64,000 nucleotides of DNA from Maribacter sp. 1_MG-2023. GTDB lineage: Bacteria; Bacteroidota; Bacteroidia; Flavobacteriales; Flavobacteriaceae. Shown here in pieces: positions 45,992 to 53,452 of this stretch. Below the pieces are notes generated by a model. That model did not search any database. It saw nothing but the letters and a program-made list of their open reading frames with translations, and had not been told where the DNA came from. The stretch's first letter is position 1. Every line of letters begins with the position of its first letter. The stretch lies in contig NZ_JAUOPN010000005.1 of the NCBI RefSeq assembly GCF_030547005.1, forward strand, positions 186,001-250,000, written 5' to 3'. Position numbers and translations under genes: made by a program.

Positions 45992-46978
45992 TTATACAAC
46001 AGCATCTTTTTCGTTCAGCACCATTTTTATGGGTAAGTGATCACTAAACCCTTTTTCATTGAATGTTGAAGAATTAGGTCTACCAAATTTTACAGGTTTC
46101 TGGTACGAGCCAGAAGTAAGTTCAGGGTAGGCAATGATTTCTACGATACTTAGTTTAAAAGGTAATTCTGACTTCTCTGATAAAATACTTTTAGAAATCA
46201 TAAACTGATCCAACATATTATACTCATTACCGAATACGAAGGTGCCTATTTGAGCATCTAAAAACCGATGCATTACATTATAAAAGTACTTTAGGCGCAC
46301 TCTATTACTCTTTACCAAGGCTTTGTTATTGATAGCTTTTAAATACTCTGTAATACTCTTGTTATAAGGGTTGTCATTAAAATCGCCCATTAATATGATA
46401 TTGGCGTCATCACCTTGCTCTTCGTAAATTCTCTCGATCCAGTACGATAAATTTTCTGCTACCATAATTCTAAATGGTTCGCTTTCGAGTTCACCACCAG
46501 ATCTAGATGGCCAATGGTTAAGTACGCATACCAGCTTATTGCCATTAGCAGTATTGATATGAACTTGAAACAAATCTCTGGTGGTATTTCGTTTTATAAT
46601 ACGTAGACTAAACGTTTGCTGTTCTGGTCCGTATTTGGTTTTATCATAAATAAGGGCAGTGTCAATACCTCTTTTATCATCACCTTCAGAAATTACAAAG
46701 CCGTAGTTCTTATTTAAGGCAGTGCTCATGGCATCAATAAGTAACTCGATAACATATTCATTTTCTACCTCACAAACCCCTAATAAATCAGGACCTTCAC
46801 CATTATTGAATTTTGATATGACTGCAGTTAGATTGGCAATTTTCTGATCGAGAATAGTAGTATTCCATCCGTCAAGTTCTTTACCCAAATGATTGTTTAA
46901 AAATTCACTTCGTCTAGGCGAATTTTCTACATCGAAAAGGTTTTCAAGATTCCACCAGTAAATATGATGCTTGGTCAT
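45992..46978 (-). CDS. Endonuclease/exonuclease/phosphatase family protein
   Basis: 328 aa without a signal peptide. IYWWNLENLFDVENSPRR, LLGVCEVENEYVIELLI, VLNHWPSRSGGE, ILMGDFNDNPYNKSI and FSDHLPIKMVL give the ordered metal and catalytic residues (N, E, H, D, N, D, H) of the EEP fold. Likely a phosphodiesterase. Substrate (nucleic acid, lipid or nucleotide) unknown. Confidence 0.85.
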   Translation of the reverse strand: MTKHHIYWWNLENLFDVENSPRRSEFLNNHLGKELDGWNTTILDQKIANLTAVISKFNNGEGPDLLGVCEVENEYVIELLIDAMSTALNKNYGFVISEGDDKRGIDTALIYDKTKYGPEQQTFSLRIIKRNTTRDLFQVHINTANGNKLVCVLNHWPSRSGGELESEPFRIMVAENLSYWIERIYEEQGDDANIILMGDFNDNPYNKSITEYLKAINNKALVKSNRVRLKYFYNVMHRFLDAQIGTFVFGNEYNMLDQFMISKSILSEKSELPFKLSIVEIIAYPELTSGSYQKPVKFGRPNSSTFNEKGFSDHLPIKMVLNEKDAVV

Positions 46979-47061
46979 GTTGTTATATATTAAGGAGTTG
47001 CCTTAAAAATAAAACAATTTTAAAGCTTCTAAAGAAAGTAAAAGGTTAAGTTTTGTTGAAC

Positions 47062-47511
47062 TTAATTGTCACTGGCATACCACTCTGCAAACGAAGTATC
47101 GGTCTCTTGCAGTTTTAGAGAGAATAAAGAAATGTTTTCAGGAAGGCGAGATTTAATTTTTGCGGCAAAATCGATTACCATGTTCTCACTAGTAGGTTGG
47201 TAATTTGCTAAGATAACGTTATGCCCTCTGTCCGTCAATTCTTTGGCAAGTTCTACGTGTGGCGTATTTTTATTGAATACGGTAGCGTGATCAAAAATAT
47301 CAACTATATCTTCTTTCACTATTTTTTTAAGATCTCCGAAATCAATTACCATACCTAATTTAACGTGGCTGGTATCGGTAATAGGCCTACCAATAACGGT
47401 TACAGATAATTTATAGCTATGGCCATGTACATTTCTACATTTACCGTCATAACCGTAAAGTGCGTGTCCGGTTTCAAAATTGAATTGTTTAGTAATACGA
47501 ATATTGCTCAT
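47062..47511 (-). CDS. queD: 6-carboxytetrahydropterin synthase
   Basis: 149 aa. Catalytic cysteine and zinc histidines in GKCRNVHGHSYKL, with the first zinc His in FETGHALYGYDG. The C-terminal QETDTSFAEWY carries the pterin-binding Glu. It makes 6-carboxy-tetrahydropterin for queuosine. Confidence 0.9.
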   Translation of the reverse strand: MSNIRITKQFNFETGHALYGYDGKCRNVHGHSYKLSVTVIGRPITDTSHVKLGMVIDFGDLKKIVKEDIVDIFDHATVFNKNTPHVELAKELTDRGHNVILANYQPTSENMVIDFAAKIKSRLPENISLFSLKLQETDTSFAEWYASDN

Positions 47512-47567
47512 GACCTATAATTATAAGGCAAAGGTAGGGAATCTTTAAAAGCATTTATAGGAAGAAA

Positions 47568-47993
47568 TCATTCTAAAACAATCTCGGTATTTCCCGTGAT
47601 TAAGCTAACGTGGCAACAGTCTGCGCCAACTTCATAGGTTTCGTTTATGACCTCTTCATTGTCAATAACACCTTTAAAAGTCAGTGTAGCGGTCGAATTT
47701 TGGTATTGAACTCGATTGGCGTCACTAAGAATAGGGTAGAAACCTTGTTCTTTTAGGTATTTATATTCTTCGCCTTTAAATTCTTCAGCTATGTTTTTAC
47801 CTGTTTCAGTATCTATGACCTCATAACTATCTAGTGCAATAGCTTCACCCGATGCGTCTTTTACGCTAACGGTTATGGTTACAAAATTAAGTGTACAAGC
47901 GGTTTCAGAACAGTCTTGCTGATCAGCATTGTCTTTGTCGTTACAAGCAACAAGAAAAATAGAAAGAAATGCGACTATGATTTTTGTGAACAT
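47568..47993 (-). CDS. Hypothetical lipoprotein
   Basis: 141 aa. A short signal peptide with lipobox VACN at about residue 17, then CSETACTLNFVTITVSVKDA, suggesting a beta-sandwich with a CTLN-type N-terminus, and C-terminal CCHVSLITGNTEIVLE. Resembles small outer-membrane lipoproteins of Flavobacteriia with four conserved cysteines. No function known. Confidence 0.68.
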   Translation of the reverse strand: MFTKIIVAFLSIFLVACNDKDNADQQDCSETACTLNFVTITVSVKDASGEAIALDSYEVIDTETGKNIAEEFKGEEYKYLKEQGFYPILSDANRVQYQNSTATLTFKGVIDNEEVINETYEVGADCCHVSLITGNTEIVLE

Positions 47994-48049
47994 AAAAAGG
48001 ATTTTATTAAAAGATGTTCAAATATAGATTAGTTGCGTAGAGACTTGAA

Positions 48050-48163
48050 CTACCTCTTGTATTTCTTTTTTGCGCGCATTTTGTTTACGAAATAAATGAT
48101 CAAAACAGACAGGGCAAGAACTGGAAATACTAGGTTACCGTTTAAAAATTGAAAGAAATCCAT
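48050..48163 (-). CDS. Small single-pass membrane protein (37 aa)
   Basis: 37 codons, ATG 48163. MDFFQFLNGNLVFPVLALSV begins a single membrane helix (to about 26) followed by a very basic tail NKMRAKKKYKR. The positive-inside rule fits an N-out C-in helix. Between the enoyl-CoA hydratase and the lipoprotein gene on the same strand. No family known to me. Confidence 0.5.
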   Translation of the reverse strand: MDFFQFLNGNLVFPVLALSVLIIYFVNKMRAKKKYKR

Positions 48164-48207
48164 ACTAATTATTTAGAAACAGAACGAAGTGCTGTTTCAG
48201 TTATTGT

Positions 48208-48975
48208 TTATTTTTTAAATTTTGACAGTGCATTTCTCGTAAAATCAGAAAGGGCTAATTTTCCGGTGATAGCTGCGCGGTCTGTCAATAAGGTATCCCA
48301 ATGGTCGGTACCTTCCCATAAAACTTTCTTCCATTCGGTTAAAGCTTCTGCATTATAGCTTGCCAATTTATGAATGAAGAAGTCAAGTTCCTTATCCATT
48401 TCTTGTGCAGAGTCATATACTTTATTGAACAAGCCCTTCTCTTGAGCCCAATAAGCATTTTTCCATTCTGTAGGGGCTAAAGACATTTCACCCATAGCGG
48501 CAGTACCTATTTTACGCGCTACGGCAGGTGCGATTACTAAAGGCGCAATACCAATACTAAGCTCGGAAAGTTTGATTGATGCATTTACATTAGAATATAC
48601 ATAATCGCAAGCAGCGGCAAGACCTACGCCACCACCAACAGTTTTACCATGAACACGACCTACAATTACCTTTTTACATTTGCGCATGGCATTGATGACA
48701 TGGGCAAAACCGCTAAAGAATGCTTTACCTTCTTCAAGGTTAGAAACTTCAAGTAACTCATCAAAAGAAGCACCAGCACAAAAAGCTTTTTCTCCTTCAG
48801 ATTTTAATAGAATAACAGATATGACTTTATCTTCAGAAAGTTCATTAATAGTATCTGTTAAGCGTTCTAGAAGTTCAGAAACGAATGAATTACTAGCAGG
48901 ATGCCCAAACTCTACATGAGCAACCTTACCATCTATTCGTGTATATAAACTTCCATTTTTTCTTGAAGTGACCAT
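48208..48975 (-). CDS. Enoyl-CoA hydratase/isomerase family protein
   Basis: 255 aa. Crotonase fold: oxyanion-hole segments GEKAFCAGASFDELLEVSN near 70 and HGKTVGGGVGLAAACDYVYS near 109. The two catalytic glutamates of enoyl-CoA hydratase are not both clear, so it may be an isomerase or decarboxylase-like member. Acts on acyl-CoA in the cytosol. Confidence 0.85.
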   Translation of the reverse strand: MVTSRKNGSLYTRIDGKVAHVEFGHPASNSFVSELLERLTDTINELSEDKVISVILLKSEGEKAFCAGASFDELLEVSNLEEGKAFFSGFAHVINAMRKCKKVIVGRVHGKTVGGGVGLAAACDYVYSNVNASIKLSELSIGIAPLVIAPAVARKIGTAAMGEMSLAPTEWKNAYWAQEKGLFNKVYDSAQEMDKELDFFIHKLASYNAEALTEWKKVLWEGTDHWDTLLTDRAAITGKLALSDFTRNALSKFKK

Positions 48976-49044
48976 AGCATTTTATTTTACTCGATAATCG
49001 AGATTACCTACTTAGAGATTTGTATTGAAGTAGCTGTTACAAAA

Positions 49045-50379
49045 TTACGGATTTTGCAATAAAGGTTTGAATTTGTTTCTGAATTTCCATACCAGTGCGC
49101 CACCTCTAATAAACATCCAAACGGTGAAGGCAAGCCATATTCCTGTTAATCCCCAGTGAAGATATTTACCTAAGAACAGCATTGGCACAAACCCTAAAAA
49201 GGTAGCTACGAGCAAGGTGTTTCGTAAATATTTCATCTCACCTAAACCTTTAAAAACCCCGTCTAAAACGAAGGCGGTGCTATTAAAAGGAAGCCCCAGA
49301 ATAATAATATAGAAAATACCGTAAAAAGCAGAGAGCACCAAAGGTTCATTAGAGAATAAGCTGCCTAAAGGTTTGTAGAAAATAGTAGCCAATGCCATAA
49401 TTACTAGGCTAACTATGAGTCCGTATTTCGTAATCTTTTTAGCCAATAACCAGAGTCCGTCATAATTACGTTCTCCCAATAATCGACCGCCCATAATATT
49501 ACCGGCAGCACCGTAGCCATCAATAAAAAATGCAGAAAATAGCCAGAGGTTAATAGCAATGGTATGTGCACCAATATATTTATCGCCAAGCGCTGTAGCT
49601 TCTCTAACGGCAAGAATAAGCGCAGTGTTCAAGGCAATGGCACGAACAAATAAATTTAAGCTCATAACTACCAATCGACCAAGCTCTTGGTGAACAGGTA
49701 ATTTTAGTTTTAGGCTAATATCGGTTTTCGTTAAAAGTAAATAAAATGCCATGATTGCCATAATCGCTTGCGCCAATAAACTGGCATAGGCGGCACCTTC
49801 TAAATACATGGCAGGGATGAATCCTTCAATACCATATACAAAAGCAAAATCTAGAATAACGTTCAAGACCGCTCCGGTGATAGCAATGACCATGGGCCAA
49901 TAGGTATTCTGTAATCCGCGGAAAATACCCATCACAGCGAAAACGAATAAGGTTAATGGAAAACCCCATACTCGAATGGAGTAGTAGCTAATGCAGTATT
50001 GTAATATTTTTCCTTTAGCATTTAAAAGTTCAAAGATTTCTTGAACAACAAAAATGGTAGATAGCAAAACCAGAATACTCAAAGCAATGTTGAGGTAAAT
50101 AGCCTGAGCGGGCAGCGTTTTAACAGCCTCTAATTTACCGGCACCTAAATACTGTGAAATAATAGAAGAAATAGCACTACGCGTTTGCCCAAGAATCCAG
50201 ATGAGCATTGAAAGAAAAGAACCTACAATACCTGCTGCGGCAAGAGACTCTAGTCCGTCCACCGGAATATTACCCACAATAGCCGTATCTGTTATAGACA
50301 ATAGCGGTTCTGCAATACCCGCAATAGTTGCAGGGATAGCCAAGGCATTTATAGATTTAAAATTAACGGAAGTCTTCAA
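49045..50379 (-). CDS. MATE family efflux transporter
   Basis: 444 aa with 12 helices. AIPATIAGIAEPLLSITDTA is the first-helix signature and GAGNIMGGRLLGERNYDGLW the repeat at the second half. Uses sodium or protons to export drugs or metabolites. Just after the GNAT gene on the same strand (12 bp), so probably an operon. Confidence 0.9.
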   Translation of the reverse strand: MKTSVNFKSINALAIPATIAGIAEPLLSITDTAIVGNIPVDGLESLAAAGIVGSFLSMLIWILGQTRSAISSIISQYLGAGKLEAVKTLPAQAIYLNIALSILVLLSTIFVVQEIFELLNAKGKILQYCISYYSIRVWGFPLTLFVFAVMGIFRGLQNTYWPMVIAITGAVLNVILDFAFVYGIEGFIPAMYLEGAAYASLLAQAIMAIMAFYLLLTKTDISLKLKLPVHQELGRLVVMSLNLFVRAIALNTALILAVREATALGDKYIGAHTIAINLWLFSAFFIDGYGAAGNIMGGRLLGERNYDGLWLLAKKITKYGLIVSLVIMALATIFYKPLGSLFSNEPLVLSAFYGIFYIIILGLPFNSTAFVLDGVFKGLGEMKYLRNTLLVATFLGFVPMLFLGKYLHWGLTGIWLAFTVWMFIRGGALVWKFRNKFKPLLQNP

Positions 50380-50391
50380 AAAATATGGTTT

Positions 50392-50892
50392 CTATAGTAC
50401 AAGTTCGTAGCAATGAAAAGGATGTTCGCTTTGCTTTGGGAAAAAGATATTTCCTAATTTGGTATAACCACGTTGCTCGTAAAATTTCTGATTTCTTTTG
50501 TTCTGGCTAAAGGTATCTAACCTAACGGATACGGCATTGTTTTCTCTGGCAAAGTTTTCGCCGAAGTCCATTAACCGTTGGGCAAAACCTTTACCTTGAT
50601 AGCTAGGGTGTACTGCTAGGCGATGAATATAGTAGTTATTTGCATTTTCCGTTAACCATTTAACAGATTTATAATCTTCGTCTATAAAAAGGGAAACAAC
50701 AATACAACCTACTATTTCGTTATCAAGGTGTAGTACAAAAAGTTCATTGCGTTCTATATCATTTTCAAATGCCTGTTTAGAAGGATATTCGGTAGTCCAT
50801 TGGTAAATACCATTGGCTTCCATTGCAATTCTACAAGCGTCTGTCATGATAAGAATTTCGGGTATTTCCGATATCTTTGCCGATGCTATCAT
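50392..50892 (-). CDS. GNAT family N-acetyltransferase
   Basis: 166 aa. Acetyl-CoA-binding motif A in HRLAVHPSYQGKGFAQRLMD near 100 (QGKGFA loop). The C-terminal FYEQRGYTKLGNIFFP is motif B. Transfers acetyl from acetyl-CoA to an unknown amine. 12 bp upstream of the MATE gene, a pairing that could give acetylation plus efflux of a toxic amine. Confidence 0.87.
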   Translation of the reverse strand: MIASAKISEIPEILIMTDACRIAMEANGIYQWTTEYPSKQAFENDIERNELFVLHLDNEIVGCIVVSLFIDEDYKSVKWLTENANNYYIHRLAVHPSYQGKGFAQRLMDFGENFARENNAVSVRLDTFSQNKRNQKFYEQRGYTKLGNIFFPKQSEHPFHCYELVL

Positions 50893-50945
50893 AAAATGAA
50901 TTTAATTAAATTGTAAATTTAGAGTTATAATCAACACTTTTTATC

Positions 50946-51743
50946 ATGATGAATATTCTTGTTCCGATCGGGACCTCCTCAAATGCGAATCAAACATTAC
51001 AATATGCAGTAGATTTTGCAAAAGACTTTGGTGCAGAAATATATGTAATGGAAGTTTTTAATGTCAGCGGAAAAACAGGAACGCTTGCCAATATAACACA
51101 AAAGGTAGCCGATAATTCAAAGGAAAGATTAAAAGAAATTATAGGAACAGTAGATACAAAAGACGTCTCTATAAAAATTGCAAGCTTTAATGGTGAGCTA
51201 AAAGACGGACTAAAAGAAATTGATAAGGGTATTGGTATTGACCTAATTATACTGGCACCTAGAAGTAATGACATTAAAGAAGAGAATTATTTAGGACAGA
51301 CTTCAGGAGCCATTATTAAAAGAACGAACATACCAACATTGATTGTACCAAAAGGAACAGCGTATAAGTCGTTTAAAAATATATTAGTTGCCTTTAAATC
51401 TGGTATTCTAAAAAGAAAGAGAATTCTTGATCCGTTAATTGAGATGAAGAATAAGCATAACGCCAATGTAAATTTACTGATGGTGAAAACACCAGGATAT
51501 TCAGATGACGATTTAAAGATTAATACGGCATTGATGGACATTTCTTCTCAGTTGACCTTTACAGAAAACTCAACAACATATCATGGCGTTTTAGAGCATT
51601 TTCAAGCAAAACAACCCGATTTATTGTGTGTTTTTAGAAGAAAACGTGGTTTTTTCAAGAAATTATGGGAAAAGAGCACTATTTCAAAATCGGAGTTTTA
51701 TGCCCCTGTACCGGTATTGGTATTAAGTGTAAAGAAAGATTAA
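50946..51743 (+). CDS. Universal stress protein (UspA family)
   Basis: 265 aa. MMNILVPIGTSSNANQTLQY opens the first Usp domain. LIILAPRSNDIKEENYLGQT and AIIKRTNIPTLIVPKG complete its ATP-binding side. The second half (KNILVAFKSGILKRKRILDP) is a worn Usp domain. Stress-linked nucleotide-binding protein. Divergent from the GNAT-MATE pair. Confidence 0.82.
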   Translation: MMNILVPIGTSSNANQTLQYAVDFAKDFGAEIYVMEVFNVSGKTGTLANITQKVADNSKERLKEIIGTVDTKDVSIKIASFNGELKDGLKEIDKGIGIDLIILAPRSNDIKEENYLGQTSGAIIKRTNIPTLIVPKGTAYKSFKNILVAFKSGILKRKRILDPLIEMKNKHNANVNLLMVKTPGYSDDDLKINTALMDISSQLTFTENSTTYHGVLEHFQAKQPDLLCVFRRKRGFFKKLWEKSTISKSEFYAPVPVLVLSVKKD

Positions 51744-51822
51744 GTAGTACTTTGTTGGCATACTAAAATGTATTTTCTTTGATGCTCTTGAAAACTGGGA
51801 ATTTGCATAGTATTCTAGTGCG

Positions 51823-51840
51823 TCCCGAAAGTATTCGGGA
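51823..51840. repeat. Hairpin element, copy 1
   Basis: TCCCGAAAGTATTCGGGA, a 7-bp stem with a 4-nt loop. Flanked by GCG and AGGTC, the same context as the other copies. Confidence 0.85.
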
Positions 51841-51879
51841 AGGTCGCTTCTGTTTTTTTTGAGTGAATAAGGTAATGAA

Positions 51880-51906
51880 GGGGGATTAGCTCAGTTGGCT
51901 AGAGCG
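51880..51906 (+). pseudogene. tRNA-Ala 5' half
   Basis: The 27 nt from the acceptor strand through GAGCG are identical to the first 27 nt of the intact tRNA-Ala 83 bp downstream. After GAGCG the anticodon arm is replaced by the hairpin at 51907-51924, and the T arm is missing. Confidence 0.9.
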
Positions 51907-51924
51907 TCCCGAAAGCATTCTGGA
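51907..51924. repeat. Hairpin element, copy 2 (one mismatch)
   Basis: TCCCGAAAGCATTCTGGA occupies the position of the 17-nt anticodon arm of the tRNA. One substitution weakens the stem. Confidence 0.85.
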
Positions 51925-51962
51925 AGGTCGTTTCTGTTTTTTTGAGTGAATAAGGTAATGAA

Positions 51963-52036
51963 GGGGGATTAGCTCAGTTGGCTAGAGCGCTTGCCTGGCA
52001 GGCAAGAGGTCACCGGTTCGAATCCGGTATTCTCCA
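51963..52036 (+). tRNA. tRNA-Ala (anticodon GGC)
   Basis: 74 nt. The acceptor stem GGGGGAT/ATTCTCC (two G-U pairs) plus A73, the D arm GCTCAGTTGGCTAGAGC, the anticodon stem CTTGC/GCAAG with loop CTGGCAG (anticodon GGC, reading GCC), and the T arm CCGGTTCGAATCCGG all fold. CCA is not encoded. A terminator follows at 52040. Confidence 0.95.
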
Positions 52037-52039
52037 CTT

Positions 52040-52070
52040 AAAAAGGCTTCCATTTTGGGAGCCTTTTTTA
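52040..52070 (+). terminator. tRNA-Ala terminator
   Basis: AAAAAGGCTTCC / GGGAGCCTTTTT hairpin with loop ATTTT. Two very similar hairpins occur at 61957 and 62103. Confidence 0.85.
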
Positions 52071-52094
52071 TGCTTATTATGAAAAGCTTTGTAA

Positions 52095-53324
52095 TTACTT
52101 ATTGTCAAAACTAAGCCTAACTTCTCCGCTTACTAATCTATTTTCATTATCAACACCACTATAGACTCCGTCTTGAAATAAGTTTCCTTCTTTTAAATAA
52201 TAGGTTTTAAAATACATATCTAAACGGTCAAAGGCAACTACACCTGTAAGATCAAAACTAAAGTATACGACCGAACCTTTATTTAATAGTTCTAAATTGT
52301 CTCTTTCAAAATATACATTCTCATCTAGCGGTATCATCTTATAATTTTCAGATAATATCTTAAACTTAAATATTTCAGTTCTGCCACTGGGTAGATTTAA
52401 AGTCAGTTCATAGGTACCCGTAATACTTTTGTAAATGGCGGCATACGGACTATTTTTAGATATTTCTAGAAAGTGTTTCGGTACTACTGATTTATTAACA
52501 ATTCTTTGGTTTCTAATTTCCATAGCAATATATGGTGGTATATCAGAAGAATCGAATTGAGTTTCCATATCTTCTTCAGACTCGAATTTTTCGAGAATAA
52601 ATCTGCCTGCGACAGAATTATTATAAATATCAAATGTGCTATAACAACCAATAAGGTATTTAAGGTGCGCAGGGTTATTTTGACCTATATATATTATCTC
52701 ACTAGCACCTTCAACCAATTTACCGTTCAACATGGTTTTGTTTCTGATAAAAATGGCGTCTTCCCTAATAATGATATTACCAAAGTCATTAAATTCTTTG
52801 TAATTACCATCTTTGTCTGGGTATCTATAGGTGTTTTTTATTTTTTTCCAATTATTAGAAATTATGGTTTTACCTTTTTGTATAACGCCGTCTTCACCAA
52901 AATAATAATTTAAGTAATAATAGGTTTTAAGGTCATTTTCTCCGTAAAGTAAAGAGAGTTGCGATTTTTCTGCCTCACCATTTATTCTATTTTTCTCTAG
53001 AAATTGTTCAACATTTTCAAAACCTAGGTAGAGCAGAACAATAGATTTATAGTATTGGTTAAGTTTAATAACAGATTTACCCTTATGAAATTCGCGTACT
53101 TTATCATACAGGTACTTGCCGTTTATAAAATCGCTGCCAATTTGTTCTAAGTCACTTTTTAAATTTGGTTTTAACGAATTGTAGTTTCCATAACCAAAAT
53201 ACTGCATTGATTTAGGCAGCCTCTTAAGTGAATGCTTTTTTTTAAAAGTTTTTTCTAGGGCTTTTAGTAGCAATTCAAAATATTCAGAGGTGAGAGATAA
53301 TGATTGAACTTCCTGTTTATTCAT
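52095..53324 (-). CDS. Hypothetical protein
   Basis: 409 aa, soluble, no signal peptide, not recognised. The N-terminal ~115 residues are helical and basic (EYFELLLKALEKTFKKKHSL; YYKSIVLLYLGFENVEQFLE). The rest is beta-rich with YIGQNNPAHLKYLIGCYSTF, ILEKFESEEDM and FSFDLTGVVAFDRLDM. The two-part layout suggests a helical recognition domain plus an effector or binding domain. It lies divergent to the TonB receptor, just inside the tRNA boundary of the possible island. Confidence 0.7.
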   Translation of the reverse strand: MNKQEVQSLSLTSEYFELLLKALEKTFKKKHSLKRLPKSMQYFGYGNYNSLKPNLKSDLEQIGSDFINGKYLYDKVREFHKGKSVIKLNQYYKSIVLLYLGFENVEQFLEKNRINGEAEKSQLSLLYGENDLKTYYYLNYYFGEDGVIQKGKTIISNNWKKIKNTYRYPDKDGNYKEFNDFGNIIIREDAIFIRNKTMLNGKLVEGASEIIYIGQNNPAHLKYLIGCYSTFDIYNNSVAGRFILEKFESEEDMETQFDSSDIPPYIAMEIRNQRIVNKSVVPKHFLEISKNSPYAAIYKSITGTYELTLNLPSGRTEIFKFKILSENYKMIPLDENVYFERDNLELLNKGSVVYFSFDLTGVVAFDRLDMYFKTYYLKEGNLFQDGVYSGVDNENRLVSGEVRLSFDNK

Positions 53325-53346
53325 GAATTCCTATTTTGAGTCATAA

Positions 53347-53372
53347 AATTATTAAAAAATATTTTAATAATT
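53347..53372. promoter_or_regulatory. AT-rich inverted repeat, possible operator
   Basis: AATTATTAAAA / TTTTAATAATT, an 11-bp perfect inverted repeat with a 4-nt centre, in the 128-bp spacer between the divergent 409-aa gene and the TonB receptor. Confidence 0.4.
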
Positions 53373-53452
53373 AGAAAGAAGTAAAAATAAGTATTGTGAA
53401 TTAAATTTATAAACTATTCATAACTAACGGAGTACTCATTAAAACCAAACTC

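Larger units (their letters stand above)
51820..51986. repeat. Tandem duplication (~84-bp unit) containing a tRNA-Ala 5' half
   Basis: Unit 1 (51820-51903) and unit 2 (51904-51986) share the same order: GCG, an 18-nt hairpin, AGGTC, a T-run, GAGTGAATAAGGTAATGAA, then the first part of the tRNA. They differ by one T in the run and a few substitutions. The second unit runs into the intact tRNA. Confidence 0.9.
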
